Assembly (NCBI RefSeq): GCF_005893125.1 | Contig: NZ_VCJS01000009.1 | Span: 62,001-126,000 of the forward strand | Direction of reading: 5' to 3' | Source: Nonomuraea basaltis | GTDB lineage: Bacteria; Actinomycetota; Actinomycetes; Streptosporangiales; Streptosporangiaceae | Length of the DNA stretch: 64,000 bases | Shown here: positions 25,861 to 40,875 of the stretch, piece after piece | How the letters are laid out: the number at the start of each line of letters is the position of its first letter | How positions within the stretch are numbered: position 1 is the first letter of the stretch | Made by a program: the position numbers and the translations under genes | Notes under the pieces: generated by a model | What the model was told of the DNA's origin: nothing | The model's input: only the letters and a program-made list of their open reading frames with translations | Database searches by the model: none

Positions 25861-26889
25861 GTGCACCATCTGACACTGACGCCTGACGACAACGCGGTGC
25901 TGTCCCCGATGCTCGCCGAGATCGCCAAGGGCTACGACACGATCGAGAATCTTGAGCTGATCCGGCGGGCGCCGGTGCTCGCCCAGTCCTTGCCGGTCCA
26001 CGTGCTGGAGTTCCTGGAGGAGTTCCGCATCGGGGAGCCGTCGGCCCTGTGCGTCATCTCCGGCCTCGACATCGACGAGGGGCAGCTCGGGCCCACTCCC
26101 ACGCACTGGCGGGACAGCCAGTTCAACTCCCCGGCCTTCGCGCAGGAGGTCTTCTTCCTGCTGTGCGGCTCGGTGCTCGGTGACGTGTTCGGCTGGGCGA
26201 CCCAGCAGGACGGCCGCATCATGCACGACGTCCTGCCGATCAAGGGGCACGAGAACTACGAGATCGGCTCCAACAGCCTGCAGCACCTGTCGTGGCACAC
26301 CGAGGACGCCTTCCACCCCTGCCGTGGCGACTACGTGGCGCTGATGTGCCTGAAGAACCCGGACGCGGTGGAGACGATGGTGTGTGACGCCGCCGATCTC
26401 GACTGGTCCGCGGTGGACGTGGAGGCGTTGTTCGAGGCTGAGTTCACCCAGATGCCCGACAACTCGCACCAGCCGCAGAACGCCACGCAGTCCACCGGCG
26501 ACCCGACGGTCGACCGCCTGCGGGCGCGGAGCTTCGCGCTCATCCAGTCGTGGAACGACCACCCGGCGAAGCGGCCGATCCTCTTCGGGGACCGCGACAA
26601 GCCGTACATGGCGCTCGACCCGTACCACATGCGGACGGAGGGCTGGCCCGAGCGGTCGCTGGCGGCCTTCCAGGGGTTGTGCGACCAGATCGAGGCGAAC
26701 ATGAAGGACGTGATCCTCCGTCCCGGTGACTGCGTGTTCATCGACAACTTCCGGGCCGTGCACGGACGCAAGTCGTTCCGCCCGCGCTACGACGGGTCGG
26801 ACCGGTGGCTCAAGCGGCTCAACGTCACCCGCAACCTCCGCGGCTCGCGCGCATGGCGGCCGGCGGCCGACAACCGCATCATCTACTGA
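25861..26889 (+). CDS. VioC-like Fe(II)/2-oxoglutarate arginine beta-hydroxylase
   Basis: 342 residues; GTG start with GAAGGGA upstream. Clear member of the VioC/OrfP/MppO group: GDVFGWATQQDGR, DVLPIKG, the metal-binding HxE in SWHTEDAF (His146, Glu148), distal His301 in FRAVHGRKSF, and RYDGSDRWLKR, whose Arg binds 2-oxoglutarate. VioC hydroxylates free L-Arg at C3, OrfP at C3 and C4, MppO hydroxylates enduracididine at C3. With the VioD-like gene (8573-9706) the pair suggests 3-hydroxyarginine going to a cyclic guanidine residue; with the MppP-like gene, a doubly oxidised arginine is possible. The fatty-acyl NRPS gene follows directly. Confidence 0.92.
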   Translation: MHHLTLTPDDNAVLSPMLAEIAKGYDTIENLELIRRAPVLAQSLPVHVLEFLEEFRIGEPSALCVISGLDIDEGQLGPTPTHWRDSQFNSPAFAQEVFFLLCGSVLGDVFGWATQQDGRIMHDVLPIKGHENYEIGSNSLQHLSWHTEDAFHPCRGDYVALMCLKNPDAVETMVCDAADLDWSAVDVEALFEAEFTQMPDNSHQPQNATQSTGDPTVDRLRARSFALIQSWNDHPAKRPILFGDRDKPYMALDPYHMRTEGWPERSLAAFQGLCDQIEANMKDVILRPGDCVFIDNFRAVHGRKSFRPRYDGSDRWLKRLNVTRNLRGSRAWRPAADNRIIY

Positions 26890-26922
26890 CCCGTGCCACA
26901 GCCGCCCGGAGGTACCTGGGAC

Positions 26923-33534
<6,612 letters not shown>

Positions 33535-33551
33535 TCAGGAGGCGCGGCCTC

Positions 33552-35039
33552 ATGGGCGCGATGTCACTACCCGAGGTGTTCACGGAGGTCTGCGCGCGGC
33601 AGCCGGAGCGGACGGCGGTGGTCTGCGGCACGCGGAGCCTGACCTACGGCGAGCTGGCCACGGCCGCGCGGAGCCTCGCTGCCGAGCTCGTGCGCCGCGG
33701 GGTCGCCCGCGGCGAGCTGGTGGGCCTGCGGGTCAGCCGCTCGGCCGACGTCCCGGTGGCCGTTCTCGGCATCACGCTGGCCGGGGCCGCGTACGTGCCG
33801 CTCGATCCGCAGTATCCGGCGGATCGCCTGCGTCTCATGGTGGCCGAGGCCGGGATCAGGTATGTCGTGGGCGAGCCCGGCGAACACCCCGGCATGAACG
33901 TCCAGAACCACGTGCCGGTCTGGGATCACGCCCCGGCCCCGGCGGACGGCCTGCCCGCGCTGAACCGCGACGATCTCGCCTACGTGATCTACACCTCCGG
34001 CTCCACGGGACGGCCGAAGGGCTGCGTCGTCACGCACGGGAACGTGCTGAGCCTGCTCGACGGCGCGCTGCCGCTGTTCGCCGTCGGGGCCGACGACCGG
34101 TGGGCCCTCTTCCACTCGATCAACTTCGACTTCTCGGTGTGGGAGCTGTGGGGCGCGCTGGCCACGGGAGCGGCCGTTATCGTCGTGGACGCCGATACGG
34201 CCGTTGACCCTGAGGAGTTCCTGGAGCTGCTGATCCGCGAGCGGGTGAGCGTGCTGAACCAGGTGCCCCCGGTCTTCCGCGTGCTGGCGGAGACGCACGC
34301 CGACGCCGGGCGGCCGCCGTTGCCGCTGCGCTATCTGATCTTCGGCGGGGACGCAGTCGACCTCGACGTGACGGCGGCCTTCCTGGCGGCGCTGCCCGAG
34401 GGCGCCAGGCCCGTCGCCGTCAACATGTACGGCATCACCGAGACCACGGTGCACGTCACCTTCAAGGAGCTCGATGCGGCGGCCCTGCACGGCTCCAACA
34501 GGTCGCCGATCGGCCGTCCGCTGCCCCACCTGGACATCGTGCTGCGCGACGAGTCCGGTGCTGAGGTGCCGGTGGGCGAGGTCGGCGAGATGTGGGTGTC
34601 GGGCGGCGGCGTGGCCGTCGGCTATCTGGGCCGGGAGGAGCTGACGGCCGAGCGGTTCGTGACGAGCGGCGGCGTGCGCTTCTACCGGTCGGGGGACCTG
34701 GCCCGCCGCCTGCCAGACGGCGAGCTGCAGTACCTCGGCCGCGCCGACCGCCAGGTGAAGTTGCGCGGGATCCGCATCGAACTGGGCGAGATCGAGGCGG
34801 TGCTCCGGGGGTGCACCGGCGTGCGGGACGCGGTCGTGCGGCTGGTCACCGACCGGGCCTTGGGCGAGCTGCTGGCCGCGTGCGTGGTGGCCGACGACGG
34901 GTTCGACGCCGAGCTGGTGCGGGCGGAATGCGGGCGGGTGCTGCCGTCGCCCATGGTGCCCACCCGGTACGAGCTGCTGCCTGCCATACCGCTGTCCACC
35001 ACCGGGAAGGTCGATCGGGCGGCGCTGCCGTACGCCTGA
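33552..35039 (+). CDS. Free-standing NRPS A domain, Thr pocket
   Basis: 495 residues from ATG 33552 with AGGAGG (33537-33542) 9 bases upstream; an in-frame ATG at 33531 overlaps the upstream stop. Only an A domain: [31 protein letters not shown], then the end, with no T domain. Pocket reads DFWNIGMVHK, the textbook Thr code. It follows a protein ending in a C domain, and a T domain opens the NRPS at 37391-40624. The simplest reading is one module split as C, A and T over three proteins, with Thr loaded in trans on that T. Confidence 0.92.
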   Translation: MGAMSLPEVFTEVCARQPERTAVVCGTRSLTYGELATAARSLAAELVRRGVARGELVGLRVSRSADVPVAVLGITLAGAAYVPLDPQYPADRLRLMVAEAGIRYVVGEPGEHPGMNVQNHVPVWDHAPAPADGLPALNRDDLAYVIYTSGSTGRPKGCVVTHGNVLSLLDGALPLFAVGADDRWALFHSINFDFSVWELWGALATGAAVIVVDADTAVDPEEFLELLIRERVSVLNQVPPVFRVLAETHADAGRPPLPLRYLIFGGDAVDLDVTAAFLAALPEGARPVAVNMYGITETTVHVTFKELDAAALHGSNRSPIGRPLPHLDIVLRDESGAEVPVGEVGEMWVSGGGVAVGYLGREELTAERFVTSGGVRFYRSGDLARRLPDGELQYLGRADRQVKLRGIRIELGEIEAVLRGCTGVRDAVVRLVTDRALGELLAACVVADDGFDAELVRAECGRVLPSPMVPTRYELLPAIPLSTTGKVDRAALPYA

Positions 35040-35040
35040 A

Positions 35041-35056
35041 CTCGCTTGTGAGCGAG
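35041..35056. terminator. Hairpin between convergent A-domain and LanB-like genes
   Basis: CTCGCT-TGTG-AGCGAG, perfect 6-base stem with a 4-base loop, right after the stop of the A-domain gene and 17 bases before the stop of the convergent LanB-like gene. Short and without a T-run, so a modest candidate. Confidence 0.5.
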
Positions 35057-35072
35057 GCGCACGGCAGGCGCG

Positions 35073-37394
35073 TCACGCCCGGCCGATGGCGATCATCCGC
35101 ACCTCGGCGGTGTAGCGGGCGCCACTGGCGTCCTTCAGCCAGAGGCGGTCGACGTCCGGCATCATCTCCGCGATCGTGACCGTGCCAGGCCCGGCCTCGG
35201 CCGTGCGCCGGATCGACTTGCCGAGCAGGTTCACCAGGGACAGGCTCCGGAAGTCCACGGCCATCGGCTTGCGCTCTGTCGCCACCCGGACGAAGCCCCG
35301 CTCCGGGATCCCGTGCTCCGCCCGCCAGCGGCGGGCCTGCGCGTAGCGCAGCCGCTCGTCCTTGACGAAGGCCCAGGCCAGCTTGGCGGCCGGCAACGTC
35401 CACGCCTCGCGGCTGGCGACCAAGCTGTCGATGGTGATGCGCGGCCGGTGAGGCGCGCCGCCGAACGGCTGGAACGCGTCGACGACCAGCGAACTCAGCA
35501 GGTCGCCCACGGCCTCCAGGAAGGTGTGTTCGCCGCCTCCGGCACGGTGGCGCACGACCAGGTCGTCACCGCGGCGCCCGGCCACCAAGTCCAGCACGGA
35601 GACCATGGTGGCGCCGGGCGGCGGCTCGATCGACTCGTTGCCGATGCACAGGTAGGTGTAGCCCGGCAGCATCATCTCGCCGGCCCGCGACATGCGCGTG
35701 GTGGCCAGCGGCGAGTCCGCGCGTGGGATGAGCAGCATCCGCTTGTCGAGGTGGCTGGCCAGCGCGGCCTCGCGCAACCGGGCGGGGTCGGGGTGCTGGT
35801 TGACGAAGACCTTGTTCTCCAGCGTGTTGCACGCGCAGTGCAGCTCGCCGAGCACGTAGTCGAGCTCGCCGCGGTCCAGGGCGGCCTGGTCGTCGGCGAC
35901 CAGCATGACGTCCGGAGAGAAGCATCGCGCGCCGCTCCAGCGCGGCGCTCCCGTGGCGAATTCCTGGGCCACGCGACCGGCGATCGCCGCGGCGCTCACC
36001 CGGTGCTCCCGCGTCCCGTCGAACGCCTCCAGGGGCAGATCGAGCACCCGCCGCCACTTCTGCCTGTGCTCGGCCACGACCTCGTCGACGATCTCCGATC
36101 CCGGCGTCAGCGTGAGCTTGCCGAGCTCCGGCATGACGGAGGTCAGCAACTGCAGGAAGGGCATCTCGCGACTGTCCGTCCTGGACAGCTCCCGGTCGAG
36201 CACCTGCCGCGCCCGGGCCTCGTACCGCTCGGCGACCGTGTTGGCCAGCCACCGTGCGCTGTCCAGCAGCAGCCCGAGCGGCGCGGCCAGGCCGTCGGTC
36301 ACCCGGCGGCCGAGCTGGACCTCGACCTCCCGGACGGTGTCCTCGTAGACCAGCGTGCGTCCCGCGTAGACGCTGCCGGAGCGGCGGGTGGCCGCGCGGC
36401 CGGTGATCCGCTCGAAGGTCTCCGCCAGCGCCCGCTGCGCCTCCATCAGCCGCTCGGCGTCACCGGCCGCGGCCGACACGGCGTCGCGCGCGCCGACCAG
36501 CTCGTCGAGCGGCGCCCGGGCCTGGGCCCGGACCGCGGTGTCGGCGATCAGGTCGATCCGCTCCGCCAGCGCCCGCTCAGGCCAGGTGTCCAGCGGACCG
36601 GCCAGGTCGATCCGCACCGCGCCACGCTCGCGCAGCCGCAACAGGGTGGCCACGGTCGCCGGATCCAGCGGGTCGCCGGCGATGTCCCGCACGGTGCGGC
36701 GGCCGTCACACTGCCGCAGCACGCTCACCTCGGCGGCCGCCAACGTCGCCGGCTTCCGGAACGGCAGCCGCAGGACCCCTCCGGTGAGCGTCGCCGACGG
36801 CTCCATGCGGGGGCGCAACCACGGCCACACCTCGCGCCTGGCCGCGACCGTCTCGGCGATCGCGTCGATCGCCCACCCCTCGAAGTAGGTGGTACGGCGA
36901 GCCAGCAGGCCGGGCCCGGGCACCACCGACACGCCCGTGTCCTCCGGCCCGATCCGCGCCCAGCCGAGGGGGCCGAAGAAGCCGACGGTGTCGTTCTTGA
37001 GGCTGTAGCGCTGCAGGTAGCTGGTGATGGTGAGCTCATGACGGCGGCCCTCGCGCAGGCTGCGCGGCTCGCCGCCCGCCACCTTGTCCAGGCAGACCCG
37101 GACGACCTGCGGGTTCTGCCAGGCCACGGCCTCGCGGAAGGCGGCGTCGCGCGCCGCCCTGCGCATAACGGCGGTCAGCCGGTCGGCCGCGGCGGCGAAG
37201 ACCTTCTCGTACTGGTCGCGGGTGGCGGGCACGCCGTCGTCCAGCAGGTCAGCCGCACTGGCGAGCTTGTCGTCACAGATCTCGACGAACCACTCGGCCG
37301 GGAATCCCGTGCTGCGCAGGGCGGCGTCGCGCCACACCATCCACCCCGACTCACCCAGCGGCGTATGGTGATCTGTTGCCGGCACCACGGTCAT
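35073..37394 (-). CDS. LanB-like protein (lantibiotic dehydratase N-domain family)
   Basis: 773 residues. ATG overlaps the stop of the upstream NRPS (ATGA), so the two are translationally coupled. The sequence fits Lant_dehydr_N: LQRYSLKNDTVGFFGPLGW at about residue 130, PGYTYLCIGN, and near the end GFVRVATERKPMAVDF followed by SLVNLLGKSI. LanB glutamylation domains add Glu from tRNA-Glu to Ser/Thr; related PEARL proteins add an amino acid from aminoacyl-tRNA to a peptide end. Full LanB proteins are about 1,000 residues with a separate elimination domain; this one ends near the size of glutamylation-only or PEARL proteins, and no separate elimination gene or precursor peptide is visible. Its role on an NRPS product is unknown. 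Confidence 0.8.
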   Translation of the reverse strand: MTVVPATDHHTPLGESGWMVWRDAALRSTGFPAEWFVEICDDKLASAADLLDDGVPATRDQYEKVFAAAADRLTAVMRRAARDAAFREAVAWQNPQVVRVCLDKVAGGEPRSLREGRRHELTITSYLQRYSLKNDTVGFFGPLGWARIGPEDTGVSVVPGPGLLARRTTYFEGWAIDAIAETVAARREVWPWLRPRMEPSATLTGGVLRLPFRKPATLAAAEVSVLRQCDGRRTVRDIAGDPLDPATVATLLRLRERGAVRIDLAGPLDTWPERALAERIDLIADTAVRAQARAPLDELVGARDAVSAAAGDAERLMEAQRALAETFERITGRAATRRSGSVYAGRTLVYEDTVREVEVQLGRRVTDGLAAPLGLLLDSARWLANTVAERYEARARQVLDRELSRTDSREMPFLQLLTSVMPELGKLTLTPGSEIVDEVVAEHRQKWRRVLDLPLEAFDGTREHRVSAAAIAGRVAQEFATGAPRWSGARCFSPDVMLVADDQAALDRGELDYVLGELHCACNTLENKVFVNQHPDPARLREAALASHLDKRMLLIPRADSPLATTRMSRAGEMMLPGYTYLCIGNESIEPPPGATMVSVLDLVAGRRGDDLVVRHRAGGGEHTFLEAVGDLLSSLVVDAFQPFGGAPHRPRITIDSLVASREAWTLPAAKLAWAFVKDERLRYAQARRWRAEHGIPERGFVRVATERKPMAVDFRSLSLVNLLGKSIRRTAEAGPGTVTIAEMMPDVDRLWLKDASGARYTAEVRMIAIGRA

Positions 37395-40300
37395 GGTTGG
37401 TCACGCTCCAGTCCGGCCGACTCGATTTCGTTCAGCAGCGCTTCGAGGTCCGCCGCGCCGTACGACTCTCCCTGGGTCCTGACGATCAGCTGCGCGAGGT
37501 TCTCCACGGTCGGCGAGCCGAAGACCTCCCGCAGCGACAGCTCGATGGTGAACGTCTCCCGGATCCGCGAGGCGAGCTGGGTGGCCAGCAGGGAGAAGCC
37601 GCTCAGCTCGAAGAAGGTGTCGTGGATGCCGACCCTGTCGATGCCGAGGAGCTCCTCGAAGATCGTGGTCAGCCTGCTCTCGATCGGCGTGCGCGGGGCC
37701 ACGTAGTCGTCGATTTGGGCGCTGTCGGCGTCCGGCTCTGGCAGGGCGTCGAGGTCGTAGTCGCCGTCGGGGGTGAGGGGCAGGTCGTCGAGGATGAACA
37801 GATGCTCGGGGATCAGCCGGTCGGGCAGCTGGGTCAGCAGGTACTGGCGAACCCGGGCGGTGCCCTGCTCGGGATCGGGACCGGTGAGGTAGCCGAGGAG
37901 GATGAGGCGGCCGTCGGCGGCGACATGCTCGGTCACGAGCGCGTCGCGGATCTCGGGGACGTCGCGCAGCGCGGCCAGCGTCTCGATGGGGTCGAGGCTC
38001 GGGCTCGTGCCCACGCGGCCGACGAATTCGAGGGTGCCGTCGCTCCAGCGGCGGGCCAGGTCTCCGGTGTGGTGGGAGCCTGAGCACAGTTCGGCGACCT
38101 CTCCGACGGCGGCGGGCTGCCCGCCGGGGTGGCGAAGCTCTGCCAAACCGTCGGCCAGGTCGGCGCTGAGGGGAAGGCGCACGGGTGCGGTCAGCCCCTG
38201 CCAGTCGTCAGGGACGGGATAGGCGGCGATGGGTCGCCCGTCGCGGCCCACGCGGTAGACGCCGACGGCGTGGCAGCCGGGCGACAGGCGGCGCAGCGCG
38301 TCGACGTCGTGGGAGAGCAGGGTGCCGTGGTTGTCGAGGAAGGCGTGCCGCAGCCCAGGGAGCGGGTCGCCGGTGGCGGCGAGGGCTCGCAGGATCGGTG
38401 GCGTGAGGTAGGCGACCGTGACGCCGTTGGCGCTTAGCCAGGTGGTGAGCGAGGAGATGTCACCGGCGAAGGAGTGCTCGGGCAGGATCAGCGCCGCCCC
38501 CGCGCGGAACGCGCTGGACATCGCCGAGGTCAGGTGAGGGGGCAGGGGTGACAGGACCGCGAACCGGTCGTCGCCGGTCAGGCCGAAGCGCTCGACCGCC
38601 CAGTCGCCTCCCGGCTCGGGCGGCGGGTCGCCCGGCCTCGGTTCCGGTTCCACGTCGTCGAACAGCGTGCTCAGATCGATGGTATCGTCGGCGGCCCCGC
38701 CGGCCGGGTTCACATCCACCACCGTGGAGACCCCGAGGTAGTGGGCGGGGACCGGGCCGTCCTCCTCGATCACCGAGAAGGTCGCGCCGGCCTTCCCGCA
38801 GCCCAGAACCGCGGCCACGAACGCGGCCGTCGGCCTCCGCACGACTCCGAAGTGCTCCATCCGCGCCGCGGACCGCTGCTCCAGGACCTCCGCCACCCGA
38901 TGGGCGGCGTGGCTGAGCCACCGGTAGCTCCGTGCACCGTCCCGGTCGATCACCGCGACCCGGTCCCGGCCCTGGGCGAAGCCGTCCACCGCGAGATACG
39001 GCGCGGCCACGGGCCGATCACCGGTCTCGGTCTCATCCTCGACCGGCTCCAGCGGGTAGTCCAGCAGGCCTCTGGCGGGGTCCTCCACCACCGCGTGGAG
39101 GAACACGCGCAGGTGGTCCAGGAGCGTCCGCATCATCGCCGTCTGGTAACGCTCGGCGTTGAACTCGAGGTTGGCCTGGAGCGCGCCGTGCACCTCCTGC
39201 GCGGTCAGCGTGAGATCGAACTTGCTGGCCAGCGCGGGCATGTCCACGGGCTCGACCACGACGTCGCTGATCCGCTCGGCCTCCGGGCTGCCGATCACGT
39301 TCAGGATCACCTGGAACAGCGGTGTGCGCCGCGGGTCACGCGGCACCTGAAGCTCCTTCACCAGCACGTCGAACGGGGCGTCGGAATGCGCGTAGCCGTC
39401 CAGCGAGACCTGGCGCACCCGCGCCAGCAGATCAGCGAAGGTCGGCTCGCCCGACAGGTCCACGCGGAAGGGCAGCGTGTTGACGAAGAACCCGATCAGC
39501 TTGTCCGTTCCCTCGTCGGTACGGCTGGCCAGCGGAACCCCGATCACGATGTCCCGCTGGCCGGACCAGCGGCCTAACACCGTGGCCAGGCTCGCCAGCA
39601 TCACCATGAACGTCGACACGCCGTGCTTGCGGCACATGTCGTGCAGCGCGGCCGTCTCCTCCTCCGACATCGCGAAGAGCACCCGGTCGCCCCGCGCTCC
39701 CCTGACCGGCGAGAAGCGCTGGGCGGTCGGCAGGGCGAGCGGGGGCGGCGCGTCCGCCAGGTGCTCCCGCCAGTAGCTCACCTCCCGCTTGAGCGCCTCG
39801 CCTGCCAGCGATGCGCGCTGCCACACCGCATAGTCCCGGTACTGGACGGGAAGCTCGGGCAGGCCGGCCTTCTCCACGTCGCCGCCCGCCTCGTACAGCG
39901 CCGACAGCTCGCGCACGAACAGGCCGACCGACCAGGCGTCGGAGACGATGTGGTGCATAGTGACGGCGAGCACGTGCTCGGTGTCGCTCAGCTTGACCAG
40001 CAGGCACCGGAACAGCGGTCCCTGAGCCAGGTCGAAGGGGGCGGTGGCCTGCTCGTCGGCCAGCCGGCGGGCCTCGCCGTCGCGGTCGCCCCCGGCGGCG
40101 GTGAGATCCACGAGGTCCAGCCGCCAGTCCTCGCCGAGATCGTCCACAACCTGGATCGGGCGGCCGTCCACCGTGGGGAAGCGCGTGCGCAGCGTCTCGT
40201 GGCGCAGGAGGATCGCGCGGACACTGGCCTCCATGGCTGCGGCGTCGAGCGGGCCGACCAGGCGCCGCCGCCCATGGACGTTGTACGCCGTGCCGGGCCG

Positions 40301-40624
40301 CAGCTCGTTCTCCAGCCACAGCCGCTCCTGGTCGAAGGAGAGCACCGGGTCGGCGTCCGCGGGCCGCCGCGCGACGACGCGGGATTCTGAGGGCGACCGC
40401 GCCGCCACCGCCGAGGCCAGCGCGGCGACCGTGGGTGAGGCGAAGAAGTCCTTCACCGGGATCCGCACACCCAGTGTCTTGCGGATCCGCGCCACCACCT
40501 TGGGAGCCAGCAGCGAGTGGCCGCCCAGCTCGAAGAAGTCGTCGAACACGCTCATATCGGAGCGGCCGAGGACGTCGTGCCAGATCGCGACAATGGTCTC
40601 CTCGTAGGGTGTGCGCGGCGCCAT
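37391..40624 (-). CDS. NRPS T-C-A*-T with degenerate adenylation domain
   Basis: 1,077 residues from ATG 40624; an ATG at 40702 is possible, neither has a good ribosome-binding site. T1 at 1-75 (Ser37 in LGGHSLL), C at about 95-530 (HHIVSDAW, His224-225), A* at about 555-925, then a C-terminal A subdomain and T2 (Ser1011 in LSGFSLL, the usual GGHS changed to SGFS). A* keeps HHTGDLARRW but has no YTSGSTGxPKG, no FDxxxxE and no YGPTE; the P-loop zone reads DDRFAVLSPLPPH. It cannot bind ATP in the normal way, so T2 must be charged in trans. A close paralogue of C-A*-T ends the NRPS at 52977-58565 plus 58562-59149. Confidence 0.9.
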   Translation of the reverse strand: MAPRTPYEETIVAIWHDVLGRSDMSVFDDFFELGGHSLLAPKVVARIRKTLGVRIPVKDFFASPTVAALASAVAARSPSESRVVARRPADADPVLSFDQERLWLENELRPGTAYNVHGRRRLVGPLDAAAMEASVRAILLRHETLRTRFPTVDGRPIQVVDDLGEDWRLDLVDLTAAGGDRDGEARRLADEQATAPFDLAQGPLFRCLLVKLSDTEHVLAVTMHHIVSDAWSVGLFVRELSALYEAGGDVEKAGLPELPVQYRDYAVWQRASLAGEALKREVSYWREHLADAPPPLALPTAQRFSPVRGARGDRVLFAMSEEETAALHDMCRKHGVSTFMVMLASLATVLGRWSGQRDIVIGVPLASRTDEGTDKLIGFFVNTLPFRVDLSGEPTFADLLARVRQVSLDGYAHSDAPFDVLVKELQVPRDPRRTPLFQVILNVIGSPEAERISDVVVEPVDMPALASKFDLTLTAQEVHGALQANLEFNAERYQTAMMRTLLDHLRVFLHAVVEDPARGLLDYPLEPVEDETETGDRPVAAPYLAVDGFAQGRDRVAVIDRDGARSYRWLSHAAHRVAEVLEQRSAARMEHFGVVRRPTAAFVAAVLGCGKAGATFSVIEEDGPVPAHYLGVSTVVDVNPAGGAADDTIDLSTLFDDVEPEPRPGDPPPEPGGDWAVERFGLTGDDRFAVLSPLPPHLTSAMSSAFRAGAALILPEHSFAGDISSLTTWLSANGVTVAYLTPPILRALAATGDPLPGLRHAFLDNHGTLLSHDVDALRRLSPGCHAVGVYRVGRDGRPIAAYPVPDDWQGLTAPVRLPLSADLADGLAELRHPGGQPAAVGEVAELCSGSHHTGDLARRWSDGTLEFVGRVGTSPSLDPIETLAALRDVPEIRDALVTEHVAADGRLILLGYLTGPDPEQGTARVRQYLLTQLPDRLIPEHLFILDDLPLTPDGDYDLDALPEPDADSAQIDDYVAPRTPIESRLTTIFEELLGIDRVGIHDTFFELSGFSLLATQLASRIRETFTIELSLREVFGSPTVENLAQLIVRTQGESYGAADLEALLNEIESAGLERDQP

Positions 40625-40875
40625 ATGGCGGCTCGACCGTGCGCCGGAGGTTTCCCTCCCGGCACCTGTGTCAGCTTCGGAAGCCCAGGAAGGGTGTGCC
40701 ATAGTCCGAACGGTACGTGGCCGCTGTGGTCGTGCGGATGTCACACAAAATGGGGATCGCCCGAGGGATAACCAACGCAGCATGGAACGTTCCGTCCACC
40801 GATCGGCGCAGCGTGATGGAGGGCAGGAGGGAGCCGCGCTCTGAGCATGAGGGCCGCCTGCCGTACGGGAAAGCT
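40625..40875. other. Gap before the T-C-A*-T gene, with a GAAA-loop hairpin
   Basis: 251 bases between the A-T stop (40876) and the NRPS start used here. On the minus strand a hairpin (40643-40663) pairs GCCGGGAGG with CCTCCGGC around a GAAA tetraloop, one base bulged, ending 18 bases before ATG 40624. If that start is right, the hairpin would hide the only GGGAGG. If translation starts at 40702 the hairpin is within the coding sequence. No separate gene is supported. Confidence 0.4.
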
